13,092 nucleotides of DNA. Source: an uncultured Balneolaceae bacterium. Its GTDB lineage: Bacteria; Bacteroidota; Rhodothermia; Balneolales; Balneolaceae. The position numbers were made by a program, and so were the translations under genes. A model generated the notes under the pieces. That model was not told the origin of the DNA, searched no databases, and saw only the letters and a list, made by a program, of their open reading frames with translations. The stretch spans positions 1 to 13,092 of the forward strand of contig CALKWT010000190.1 in the NCBI GenBank assembly GCA_938003885.1. Direction: 5' to 3'. Below, piece after piece: positions 1-6,571 of this stretch (position 1 is its first letter; every line of letters begins with the position of its first letter).

Positions 1-795
1 CTGATGCGGGCCCTCTATGAACCTTTTGTTCGCAGTGGAAATCCGATTATCGTCATGGACGAAAGAAGTTCAGAGCTTACAAAGTATGCGGCCAATGCCA
101 TGCTGGCTACCAAGATTACATTTATGAACGAGATAGCCAATATCTGCGAGCGTTTGGGGGCAGATGTGGATAATGTGCGCAGAGGTATTGGAACCGATTC
201 ACGGATCGGCCAGCGGTTTCTGTTTGCCGGAATCGGCTACGGCGGCAGCTGTTTCCCCAAGGATGTCCAGGCAATCCACCATACGGCGGGCGAATACGGT
301 TACAATTTCAGGATTTTGGAATCGGTTATGGAGGTCAACGAGAAACAGAAAGTCTCCATCGTTGAGAAGATTAAAACGCATTATGGCGGAGACCTTAAAG
401 GGAAAACATTTGGTATCTGGGGGCTCTCTTTTAAACCCGAAACAGATGATATCCGTGAAGCACCATCTTTGTATATTACAGACGCACTTGCTAAAGAAGG
501 GGTGACCATGAAAGCATACGATCCGGAAGCGATCGGAACCTTCAAGCAGGCTGCCAGCCCGGAAGCCCTTGCAAAAATGGAGTTTATACATGACCGTGAT
601 TCCGTCCTGAAGGATATTGATGCTCTGATTATCTGTACAGAATGGAATGAGTTTCGACGGCCGGACTTCTCCAGATTCGAAAGTGATATGAAAGAGCCGT
701 TAATTTTTGACGGGCGAAATCTGTACGATTTGCAGAGAGCGGAGAAGTATGGCCTCACCTATTATAGTGTAGGCCGCCCCACTGTGAATGGGTAG
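1..795 (+). CDS. ugd: UDP-glucose 6-dehydrogenase, 3' part (5' end outside window)
   Basis: This enzyme oxidises UDP-glucose twice with NAD+ to give UDP-glucuronate in the cytoplasm. The reading frame is open from base 1, and the N-terminal NAD-binding domain is missing, so the gene starts upstream. The ATG at 4 is internal. The visible 263 residues hold the central helical domain with ELTKYAANAMLATK (Lys27, numbered from that Met), the catalytic cysteine motif GYGGSCFPKD (Cys83, codon 250-252), and the C-terminal UDP-binding domain with GKTFGIWGLSFKPETDD and a late FDGRN motif. These are hallmarks of the UDP-glucose/GDP-mannose dehydrogenase family. The Phe-rich cysteine loop and the FKPxTDD motif fit UDP-glucose better than GDP-mannose. 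The next gene uses UDP-glucuronate, which supports this substrate. It is probably the first visible gene of an operon, with 41 nt to the next start. Confidence 0.95.
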   Translation: MMRALYEPFVRSGNPIIVMDERSSELTKYAANAMLATKITFMNEIANICERLGADVDNVRRGIGTDSRIGQRFLFAGIGYGGSCFPKDVQAIHHTAGEYGYNFRILESVMEVNEKQKVSIVEKIKTHYGGDLKGKTFGIWGLSFKPETDDIREAPSLYITDALAKEGVTMKAYDPEAIGTFKQAASPEALAKMEFIHDRDSVLKDIDALIICTEWNEFRRPDFSRFESDMKEPLIFDGRNLYDLQRAEKYGLTYYSVGRPTVNG

Positions 796-836
796 GATAT
801 TAAAATACAGATAGGATTAAACACAGGGCGATAACT

Positions 837-1784
837 TTGGATAAACGTGTTCTCATTACAGGTGGGGCCGGATTTCTCGGCTCCCATTTGTGCGACAGAT
901 ACCTGGCAGAAAAGTGGGAGGTGATTTGTATGGATAACCTGATTACAGGATCCATAAGTAATATCACCCATCTGCTGCAAAATGATAAATTTACTTTTAT
1001 TGAGCATGATGTAACCAACTATATCGATCTGGACGGCCCTATCGATCTCATCCTGCATTTTGCGTCGCCGGCCTCTCCTATAGATTACCTGGAAATGCCG
1101 ATACAGACCTTGAAAGTAGGCTCACTGGGTACTCATAAAACACTCGGCCTGGCAAAAGCCAAGGGAGCACGCTATCTGCTTGCTTCCACAAGTGAAGTGT
1201 ACGGCGATCCACTTGAACATCCTCAGAAAGAGTCCTACTGGGGCCATGTAAACCCTACGGGAACTCGCGGGGTCTACGACGAGGCGAAACGCTTTGCCGA
1301 AGCGATGACCATGGCCTACCATCGGTATCACAATATTGAGACGAGGATCGTCCGGATTTTTAACACGTATGGTTCCAGGATGAGGCTGAAGGATGGCAGG
1401 GCTCTGCCTACCTTTTTCCGTCAGGCTCTCAGAAATGAACCGATCACAGTTTTTGGTGATGGATCCCAGACTCGTTCATTTACCTATGTAGATGACCTAG
1501 TCGAGGGGATCTACCGGCTGTCTCAAAGTGATGAGGTGGAACCGGTCAATATCGGAAACCCCGAAGAGATCTCAATTCTGGATGTGGCAAGGGAGATCAT
1601 CTCTGTCACAGGGAGTTCCAGTGAGATTATCTTCAAAAGTCTGCCTGAGGATGACCCCAAAGTGCGCCAGCCCGATATTTCCCGGGCACGAAAGGTTCTG
1701 AACTGGGAACCTCTCACCTCCAGAAGGGAAGGCCTGCTCAAAACAAAAGCTTATTTTGAAGAGAAAATTCGAGAGGATGGGTGA
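837..1784 (+). CDS. uxs: UDP-glucuronate decarboxylase (UDP-xylose synthase), extended SDR family
   Basis: This 315-residue cytoplasmic enzyme should oxidise, decarboxylate and re-reduce UDP-glucuronate to UDP-xylose using tightly bound NAD+. The Rossmann motif GGAGFLG is at residues 9-15, the substrate motif TSEVYGDP at about 118-125, the segment ESYWGHVNP at 132-140, and the catalytic YxxxK pair is Tyr147/Lys151. TRSFTYVDD follows near residue 215. The TSEVYGDP plus ESYWG.VNP combination is typical of UXS rather than of 4-epimerases or dTDP-glucose dehydratases. The start is TTG at 837: it puts the glycine motif at the usual distance from the N-terminus, AGGG lies at 825-828, and there is no in-frame ATG before the upstream stop at 801. 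The length is normal for bacterial UXS. Its place after ugd gives a two-step UDP-glucose to UDP-xylose route. Its 3' end overlaps the Nudix gene. Confidence 0.93.
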   Translation: MDKRVLITGGAGFLGSHLCDRYLAEKWEVICMDNLITGSISNITHLLQNDKFTFIEHDVTNYIDLDGPIDLILHFASPASPIDYLEMPIQTLKVGSLGTHKTLGLAKAKGARYLLASTSEVYGDPLEHPQKESYWGHVNPTGTRGVYDEAKRFAEAMTMAYHRYHNIETRIVRIFNTYGSRMRLKDGRALPTFFRQALRNEPITVFGDGSQTRSFTYVDDLVEGIYRLSQSDEVEPVNIGNPEEISILDVAREIISVTGSSSEIIFKSLPEDDPKVRQPDISRARKVLNWEPLTSRREGLLKTKAYFEEKIREDG

Positions 1785-2238
1785 TAAGAGACTTGTCGAT
1801 CTGTATCCCTATCATATAAAATCGGGAGAACCGGAGTTTTTAATGATGAAACGGGCTGCCGGCAAAATCTATGAAGGCCAGTGGAGAATGGTGGGTGGAA
1901 AGGTTCAGGACGATGAGGCCTACTGGCAGGCAGCGTTGAGAGAGTTAGACGAAGAGACCTCTCTGCCCGTTATAAAAATGTGGACGGTACCCAGTTTGAA
2001 TCATTTTTACGAGGCAAAAACGGATTCCATACTGTTGATACCCGCATTTGCTGCCGAAATACCGCACGATGCAGAACCGAAATTGGATGAGGAGCACACA
2101 ACCTGGAAATGGATGCGCTATGAAGAGTGTAAGACAGCAATTATGTGGCCGGAACAAAAACGCCTGCTCGGTATCATTGAACAGATCGTAACTTCCAATC
2201 AAATTGCTGATGAATGGATTGTTTCAGAAGATTATTAA
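1777..2238 (+). CDS. Nudix hydrolase, NudB/dATP-pyrophosphohydrolase-like
   Basis: A 153-residue Nudix protein, expected to cleave a nucleoside diphosphate linked to another group with Mg2+. The Nudix box runs from Gly41 to Leu63 as G-x5-E-x7-REL-x-EE-x-S-L. All metal-binding glutamates (Glu47, Glu56, Glu59, Glu60) are present, but the usual Gly near the end of the box is Ser62. The later pattern of PAFAAEIP, then LDEEHTTWKWM, then MWPEQKRLL resembles NudB-type dihydroneopterin-triphosphate/dATP pyrophosphatases. The substrate cannot be fixed by reading. The ATG at 1777 is preferred: it overlaps the uxs stop by 8 nt, suggesting translational coupling, and GAGAAA lies about 10 nt upstream. A TTG at 1756 in the same frame would add seven residues of no obvious function. 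The 3' end overlaps the next gene by 25 nt. Confidence 0.85.
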   Translation: MGDKRLVDLYPYHIKSGEPEFLMMKRAAGKIYEGQWRMVGGKVQDDEAYWQAALRELDEETSLPVIKMWTVPSLNHFYEAKTDSILLIPAFAAEIPHDAEPKLDEEHTTWKWMRYEECKTAIMWPEQKRLLGIIEQIVTSNQIADEWIVSEDY

Positions 2239-3515
2239 CGGTTGCACTGCTCTTTTTTATCGGATTCCTACCCCAGGTAAAAGGGCAGGGGTTCGGGTAT
2301 GAAGTGATTCCGAAGCCAGATATCTGGTACAATGATGTAGATGGGATCCGGCTCGGGGTCATTCTGGATGGGCAGGTTCCGGGCTCTTTCGGCGACGGGC
2401 CCCACCGTTTGGGTGCAGGCGTATGGCTTGGACTTTGGTTCCCCGATCTCCCGGTTTCCTATTATGTCTCATTTACCGAGCCAATCTCCGCCTGGTCCGA
2501 ATTCAGCAGTGAAGCGGCCATTGAGCTGGTCAGTTCCATCCGGACAGGGTACCACAATCACGGTATTGGGTTTAGTAAACGGTGGCAGCAGGGTTTCGAT
2601 GAGCGCAAGTATATTGAGTTCAGTAATTACAACTCCTATCAGAGACGATTTGACCGGGAGTATTCCGCTTTCCCGGGCATGTGGTCTGACCATGATAAAG
2701 TGCTGACAAGTTTTTCTCTGGAGCTGCAGAATGAGAATCCTCTGGGATGGTATCATCTCTCTGCAGAAACCCTGTTTCAACTGAATGATGAGCGTTACAG
2801 TGTCGTGAACCTCTCGGCAAGGCAGCAGATCCCATTCAATGAAATATGGGGGCTGCGGGTAAGGGCATTTGCAGGTTTTGCTTCTTCCGATACCGATCCC
2901 GAGTATCTTTACTCACGAAGCATGATGCCTGCCATTGAAACTCTGGGAAGCGGATTCACCCGTGCCAAAGGGACTCTCCCACAGGCCTGGCTGGAGAGTG
3001 GAAATATGCATATTGGGGGTGGAGCAAATCTGCGTGGATACACCCGTGCAGATGTCAGGAATCATCTCTCCCAAAAAAATGTGGCCTCTTCGGACGATGA
3101 AGGCGTTTATGGGGCGCATCTGTTCAACTCTTTTGCCGCTGTAAACGTGGAATTTGATTTTTGGAACCCGCTTTCCAGTTTATTGACCGATATCTCCGGT
3201 ATCTCCGATATTCTGAAATTCAGGACCTATCTATTTATGGATGCAGGGCGAGGGTTATCGGACTCCGAATATGATTACGAACGGGGAGTCAACAGCCGGG
3301 AACCTTCCGCCAGCCAGTTGCCACCCCCGACAGAGCTGATGGCAGATGCTGGTGCAGGAATCTCCCTTTCGTTCAATATTCCCGATCACTACGGGAAACC
3401 AAGAGGGTTTGTGTTACGTTATGAAATTCCCTTCTGGCTGTCAGAGCCCGGAGAGGGAAACGATGCGTTCGATTTTCGCTCCCTTTTTGGGTTCGGAGCG
3501 GTAATTTCGTTTTAA
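2214..3515 (+). CDS. Outer-membrane beta-barrel protein, Omp85/BamA-barrel-like, no POTRA domains
   Basis: A 433-residue predicted outer-membrane protein. Residues 1-24 look like a Sec signal peptide: an Arg-Arg n-region, a hydrophobic core LLTVALLFFIGFL, and likely cleavage near VKG/Q. The rest alternates polar and aromatic residues in short strands, as in a barrel, and ends in VISF with a terminal Phe as in many BAM substrates. GGGANLRGYTR (LRGY at 273-276) resembles the conserved loop-6 motif of Omp85 proteins. It is followed by strands like Omp85 C-terminal strands: FRTYLFMDAGRG near 336-347, MADAGAGISLSF near 376-387 and FVLRYEIPFWL near 399-409. No POTRA repeats are present. Similar barrels occur in Bacteroidota alone and, as I recall, fused to M1-type peptidases; no peptidase motif is seen here. 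Function is unknown: secretion, surface display or channel are all possible. Translation may be coupled to the Nudix gene. Confidence 0.72.
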   Translation: MDCFRRLLTVALLFFIGFLPQVKGQGFGYEVIPKPDIWYNDVDGIRLGVILDGQVPGSFGDGPHRLGAGVWLGLWFPDLPVSYYVSFTEPISAWSEFSSEAAIELVSSIRTGYHNHGIGFSKRWQQGFDERKYIEFSNYNSYQRRFDREYSAFPGMWSDHDKVLTSFSLELQNENPLGWYHLSAETLFQLNDERYSVVNLSARQQIPFNEIWGLRVRAFAGFASSDTDPEYLYSRSMMPAIETLGSGFTRAKGTLPQAWLESGNMHIGGGANLRGYTRADVRNHLSQKNVASSDDEGVYGAHLFNSFAAVNVEFDFWNPLSSLLTDISGISDILKFRTYLFMDAGRGLSDSEYDYERGVNSREPSASQLPPPTELMADAGAGISLSFNIPDHYGKPRGFVLRYEIPFWLSEPGEGNDAFDFRSLFGFGAVISF

Positions 3516-3534
3516 TTTACCCTGAATTTGAGCC

Positions 3535-5277
3535 ATGTCTCTACGACCGGTTTTATTACTTCTGCTTGCAAGTGTTGCGATCTCCTGCACAACCAGCCGA
3601 TGGATCGTTGTAGATGAACAAGCTTCAGAATCAGCGGAGACTGAAACCATCCTTAGTGAAGAGACGGTCATTCTTCCGGTGGGTTTCCCAACGCCCACTC
3701 ATCCTGTTCTGACTCTTGAGGTCAAAGATGTCGTTGAAAAAGAGATTGTTCAACAGGTCGTTCTGGAGCGCGGTATTCAGCAATATCGACCGAAATGGGG
3801 CTACTGGGTCGCAGGATTGTCGGCCGCTCTGTTTACGGGAATTGCGGCCAATACAAATCTGATTCATTCGGGTATAAGTGATCATGCGGTCGTTGCTTTC
3901 AATCTGTCAGCCCTTGCTCTGTCCGGTTTTACGCTCACTCAGCTGGAACCCGTCGGTGAGCCGATCTATACAGGAGAGAGGCGTCTCTCGCGCAGCAGTG
4001 GTTTCCAGCAGTTAACCGATACACTCTCGCGGAAGGAGGAGATTCTGGATCTGCCGGTAGCTCTCGATATTCAGTATGCCGGAGAAGTGCTGCACAGGTC
4101 CGGACAAGTGCGTTTTGTGAATGGGGAAAACTCTCTGAATCTGGCGGTGATGTTGACTGAATCGGGCTTGCCGACTCAGGAAGGGGATGTGATGGAAGTT
4201 TCGTTACGGTATAATGAGCAGTCGTTTAATTTCAGTTATGAAATCGATGAGCTGCTCGTACCCTATATCGAGATTACGGAGCCCGTTGCCGTCCTCCGGA
4301 ATGCGCCGGTGATCAGTGATCTGAATATTGTGACGGAAGTAGGAGAGGGTAGTGTATTTGAATTGATAGGAACCGGGCTGGATGAAGAGTGGTACCAGGT
4401 TCGTTTTGGTGGTTCCATTCTGTATGTAGCCCGTTCAACGGCAGAGATAACCTGGAGAATGGCAGGCACGACCGGAGATATCGATGTGTTTGAATTTGCA
4501 GATGTTGAGTTCGGGGCTGTGGATGTGGAGAATGCAGTTCCCATCTTAAAAGCGAATGATCCCGGAGACAGGGCAATTGTTTTCTCAAATACCTATTTGG
4601 AACAGCCCGAGATCCAGCGTTATACCGGACGGGATCACCGCTTGTTTGAATTCTATATGAGTGCAGCCTATCAGATGAGGGAGTCTCAGATTGCCCATAT
4701 TCAGATCGATTCTACTGAAACGTGGAGGGATCAGCTGTCTGAATTCTCCGATACCGACTCCACAAGCGTTCTCTATGTCTATCTTTCAGGCAAAGCCCAT
4801 ATAGATGGGGATACGATCTATATGAGAACGTCTGTATCAGACAATCAGCCGATGGTACCGGTCCCGGATCTGCTACAGGAGTTCATTCGAATGAACCCTG
4901 AAAAACTGATTCTCCTTGCAGATCTCGATTATGCGGAAATCGAAACCTCATCCCCCGGCAGTTCCGGCGCCCGGAATGGTGTGGCAGTTCAGCAGCAGAC
5001 TGCCGCAGCTCTTTTAAGAGAAGTCCCCAATGCGGTGATCATCTTCTCCAGCCGGCCGGATCAGGTCTCTTCTCTCTATGCCGGACGGGGATCTGAAAAC
5101 AAGCATCACCGGATTTTTATGTACTACTGGGCAGATGCCATCAAAAAAAGAAACCGCACCATGCATAGCGTGATCCGCCATCTGGAAAACAATGTGGACT
5201 ATACATCCAGAAGATTGCATGACAGGCCTCAGGAGATCCAGGTATTTGGGAATACCACCCTTAATCCGGCGGAGTAA
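3535..5277 (+). CDS. Putative lipoprotein with SH3-like domain and degenerate caspase-like (C14) domain
   Basis: A 580-residue envelope protein of unknown function. Residues 1-17 are a lipoprotein-type signal with a plausible lipobox AISC (Cys18). Two hydrophobic stretches follow (about 88-105 and 117-135), so a membrane-anchored form is also possible. Residues 150-240 look beta-rich. Residues about 243-308 resemble a bacterial SH3 domain (VAVLRNAP, then EEWYQVRFGGSILYVA). Residues about 343-575 follow the order of a caspase-like peptidase: RAIVFSNTYL, then a DHRLFEFYMSAAY helix, the strand VLYVYLSGK, the strand KLILLADLDYA, then IIFSSRPDQVSS, then HHRIFMYYWADAI. The usual SGHG reads SGKA (Lys420 for His) and the usual LDxC position reads LDY (Tyr466 for Cys). 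It is therefore probably catalytically dead. There are 19 nt after the barrel gene and 5 nt before the transporter gene, so co-expression is likely. TTAATTTA lies 15 nt before the start; no strong Shine-Dalgarno site is seen. Confidence 0.7.
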   Translation: MSLRPVLLLLLASVAISCTTSRWIVVDEQASESAETETILSEETVILPVGFPTPTHPVLTLEVKDVVEKEIVQQVVLERGIQQYRPKWGYWVAGLSAALFTGIAANTNLIHSGISDHAVVAFNLSALALSGFTLTQLEPVGEPIYTGERRLSRSSGFQQLTDTLSRKEEILDLPVALDIQYAGEVLHRSGQVRFVNGENSLNLAVMLTESGLPTQEGDVMEVSLRYNEQSFNFSYEIDELLVPYIEITEPVAVLRNAPVISDLNIVTEVGEGSVFELIGTGLDEEWYQVRFGGSILYVARSTAEITWRMAGTTGDIDVFEFADVEFGAVDVENAVPILKANDPGDRAIVFSNTYLEQPEIQRYTGRDHRLFEFYMSAAYQMRESQIAHIQIDSTETWRDQLSEFSDTDSTSVLYVYLSGKAHIDGDTIYMRTSVSDNQPMVPVPDLLQEFIRMNPEKLILLADLDYAEIETSSPGSSGARNGVAVQQQTAAALLREVPNAVIIFSSRPDQVSSLYAGRGSENKHHRIFMYYWADAIKKRNRTMHSVIRHLENNVDYTSRRLHDRPQEIQVFGNTTLNPAE

Positions 5278-5282
5278 GTCCC

Positions 5283-6149
5283 ATGACCGGATGGCTCTTT
5301 ATTATCGCCTGTTCAGCTTGCTCGGTACTGATTGGACATCTGTTTAAAATTACCGGTGAAGAGGGTCTTGAGCCCATCCATGTGCTTACAGTGAACTACA
5401 TGGTCGCAGCCGCTTTCTCATTCGGGATTTCACTTCTGAATGGCACGTTTTTCCTCTCCATCTCCCACTATTCTGTGGGAATCGGCCTTCTCGCGTTAAC
5501 AACAGGATGGTTATTTATTGCAAACTTTTTCATTTACAGTCAATCTGTTCGTCACAACGGTCTCGGCATCAGTGTTGCCGCAATGCGGGTTTCACTGCTG
5601 ATTCCGGTCCTGCTCTCTGCCTTCTGGTATGGTGAGCAACTGGCCACCTTGCAGTGGGCAGGGATTATCCTGGTGTTCCTGATTCTGTTCCTGCTGCTGC
5701 CGGGGGGAGACGGGGGAAGAGAAGGGGCTGGATGGTGGCATATCTTCCCACTTCTGTTATTTGTACTGACGGGATTTGGGGATTCTGCACTCAAAATTTT
5801 TGAAGAAGAGTCATCCGCCTCACTTCACTCCTCTTTCTTTATGGGTACGGTATTCCTGTCCTCGTTCCTTGCCGGCCGAATCTGGTCTCTAAAAGGTGAT
5901 CGGCCAGCTATTCAAAAGGACGAATACTTAATGGGACTCAAAATAGGCCTGCCCAACCTGCTGACCCCCCTCTTTCTGATCGGTGCGTTGCAGCAGATGA
6001 ACGGCGCGGTGGTCTATAGCTCGGTAAGTATAATAACGGTAATCGGTGGCACACTGCTGGGGATACTGTTGTGGTCAGACAGACTGACAATATCGCAGGG
6101 AATCGGCCTTTCTCTATCCCTGCTTGCCATCCTGTTTCTGGTCGGTTAG
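5283..6149 (+). CDS. DMT superfamily (EamA-like) membrane transporter
   Basis: A 288-residue inner-membrane protein with about ten hydrophobic helices (roughly residues 2-20, 33-52, 63-85, 95-115, 123-140, 151-168, 183-199, 216-236, 242-263 and 270-287). This is the usual drug/metabolite transporter layout of two five-helix repeats. The end of each half looks like EamA: SAFWYGEQLATLQWAGIILV near 112-131 and LLWSDRLTISQGIGLSLSLL near 262-281, each with the acidic residue and helix typical of this fold. The substrate is unknown. An undecaprenyl-linked sugar or nucleotide-sugar role is tempting from the context but not shown by the sequence. GGAG at 5271-5274, overlapping the end of the previous gene, sits 8 nt before the ATG and is a good ribosome binding site. 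It is probably the last gene of the cluster, as a 422-bp gap follows. Confidence 0.85.
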   Translation: MTGWLFIIACSACSVLIGHLFKITGEEGLEPIHVLTVNYMVAAAFSFGISLLNGTFFLSISHYSVGIGLLALTTGWLFIANFFIYSQSVRHNGLGISVAAMRVSLLIPVLLSAFWYGEQLATLQWAGIILVFLILFLLLPGGDGGREGAGWWHIFPLLLFVLTGFGDSALKIFEEESSASLHSSFFMGTVFLSSFLAGRIWSLKGDRPAIQKDEYLMGLKIGLPNLLTPLFLIGALQQMNGAVVYSSVSIITVIGGTLLGILLWSDRLTISQGIGLSLSLLAILFLVG

Positions 6150-6273
6150 CACACTGCCGGCGCCCGGGACAGGAGAGCGGTATGCATTTGCAGGGGGCAT
6201 CAAAGTGTTGTATTTTACGAATTAAATCTGGCATATTCAGAATCGCCTGCACACAGAACAGACTCTGGAACCG

Positions 6274-6296
6274 TTTCTGATTAATCAATTCAGAAA
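6274..6296. repeat. Inverted repeat, 7-bp arms, 9-nt loop
   Basis: TTTCTGA at 6274-6280 is matched by TCAGAAA at 6290-6296. The loop region also includes the 10-bp palindrome TGATTAATCA (6278-6287). No T-run follows directly, so it is a weak candidate for a terminator of the upstream transporter transcript. A protein-binding site is equally possible. Confidence 0.4.
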
Positions 6297-6408
6297 TCTA
6301 TAGCCCTTATAAAGCGTTTCAATTGGCAATTCATCGGGTAAGTCCTTTTTTTCTATAGTTGTTTCTGGATCTGGAAGGGTCCTGCCAAGGCGGGAAAAAC
6401 CCGTCAAC

Positions 6409-6424
6409 ACGGTTTCTAAACCGT
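6409..6424. repeat. Palindrome ACGGTTT-CT-AAACCGT upstream of sufB (possible operator)
   Basis: A perfect inverted repeat with 7-bp arms (6409-6415 and 6418-6424) and a 2-nt centre. CAAC at 6405-6408 and GTTG at 6423-6426 could extend it in an alternative pairing. The loop is too short for a normal RNA hairpin, so the symmetry fits a dimeric DNA-binding protein better. It overlaps the upstream half of the possible sufB promoter. It does not resemble the E. coli IscR binding site. A role in controlling suf is inferred only from position. Confidence 0.4.
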
Positions 6425-6444
6425 TGCAAAATTGCTTATATTTA
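6413..6444 (+). promoter_or_regulatory. Possible Bacteroidota-type promoter for the suf operon
   Basis: TATATTTA at 6437-6444 matches the Bacteroidota -7 element TAnnTTTG except for the last base. TTTC at 6413-6416, 20 nt upstream, is one base from the -33 TTTG element. Transcription would start near 6450, leaving a leader of about 120 nt before sufB. The match is weak and the host sigma preference is not known for certain. Confidence 0.3.
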
Positions 6445-6571
6445 ACTATTCCAGATAAGCATAACAGAATTGAACAGTCAGAACGTTATTTACAGGACTT
6501 TGCTATCTGAAATCCTTGGGAGTGACCGGTTGTTCAGAATTAATTTAAAAAGTTAAAATAATTAATAATCT

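Larger units (their letters stand above)
6150..6571. other. Intergenic region between the transporter gene and sufB
   Basis: This 422-bp stretch carries no convincing coding sequence on either strand. The short open frames here lack ribosome binding sites and recognisable protein features. It contains a 7-bp inverted repeat at 6274-6296, a T-run at about 6348-6354, a short GC hairpin at 6390-6405, a near-perfect palindrome at 6409-6424 and a possible promoter near 6413-6444. The last 40 bases before sufB are very AT-rich. The region most likely holds the end of the upstream transcript and the control region of the suf operon. I see no known riboswitch pattern. Confidence 0.7.

Noticed and set aside
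1756..1776. Upstream TTG start for the Nudix gene
   Set aside because: The seven extra residues are basic and unlike a Nudix N-terminus; the ATG at 1777 with its 8-nt overlap with uxs is the simpler choice.
6071..6280. Small + strand open frame at the 3' end of the transporter gene
   Set aside because: Most of it overlaps the transporter in another frame, and the tail has no conserved features.
6345..6356. T-run after the transporter gene as an intrinsic terminator
   Set aside because: No stable stem directly precedes it; the AATTG-G-CAATT repeat nearby has a one-base loop and cannot form a normal hairpin.
6390..6405. Short GC hairpin (CGGG-AAAAA-CCCG) before sufB as a terminator
   Set aside because: The stem is only 4 bp plus marginal pairs, and no T-run follows.
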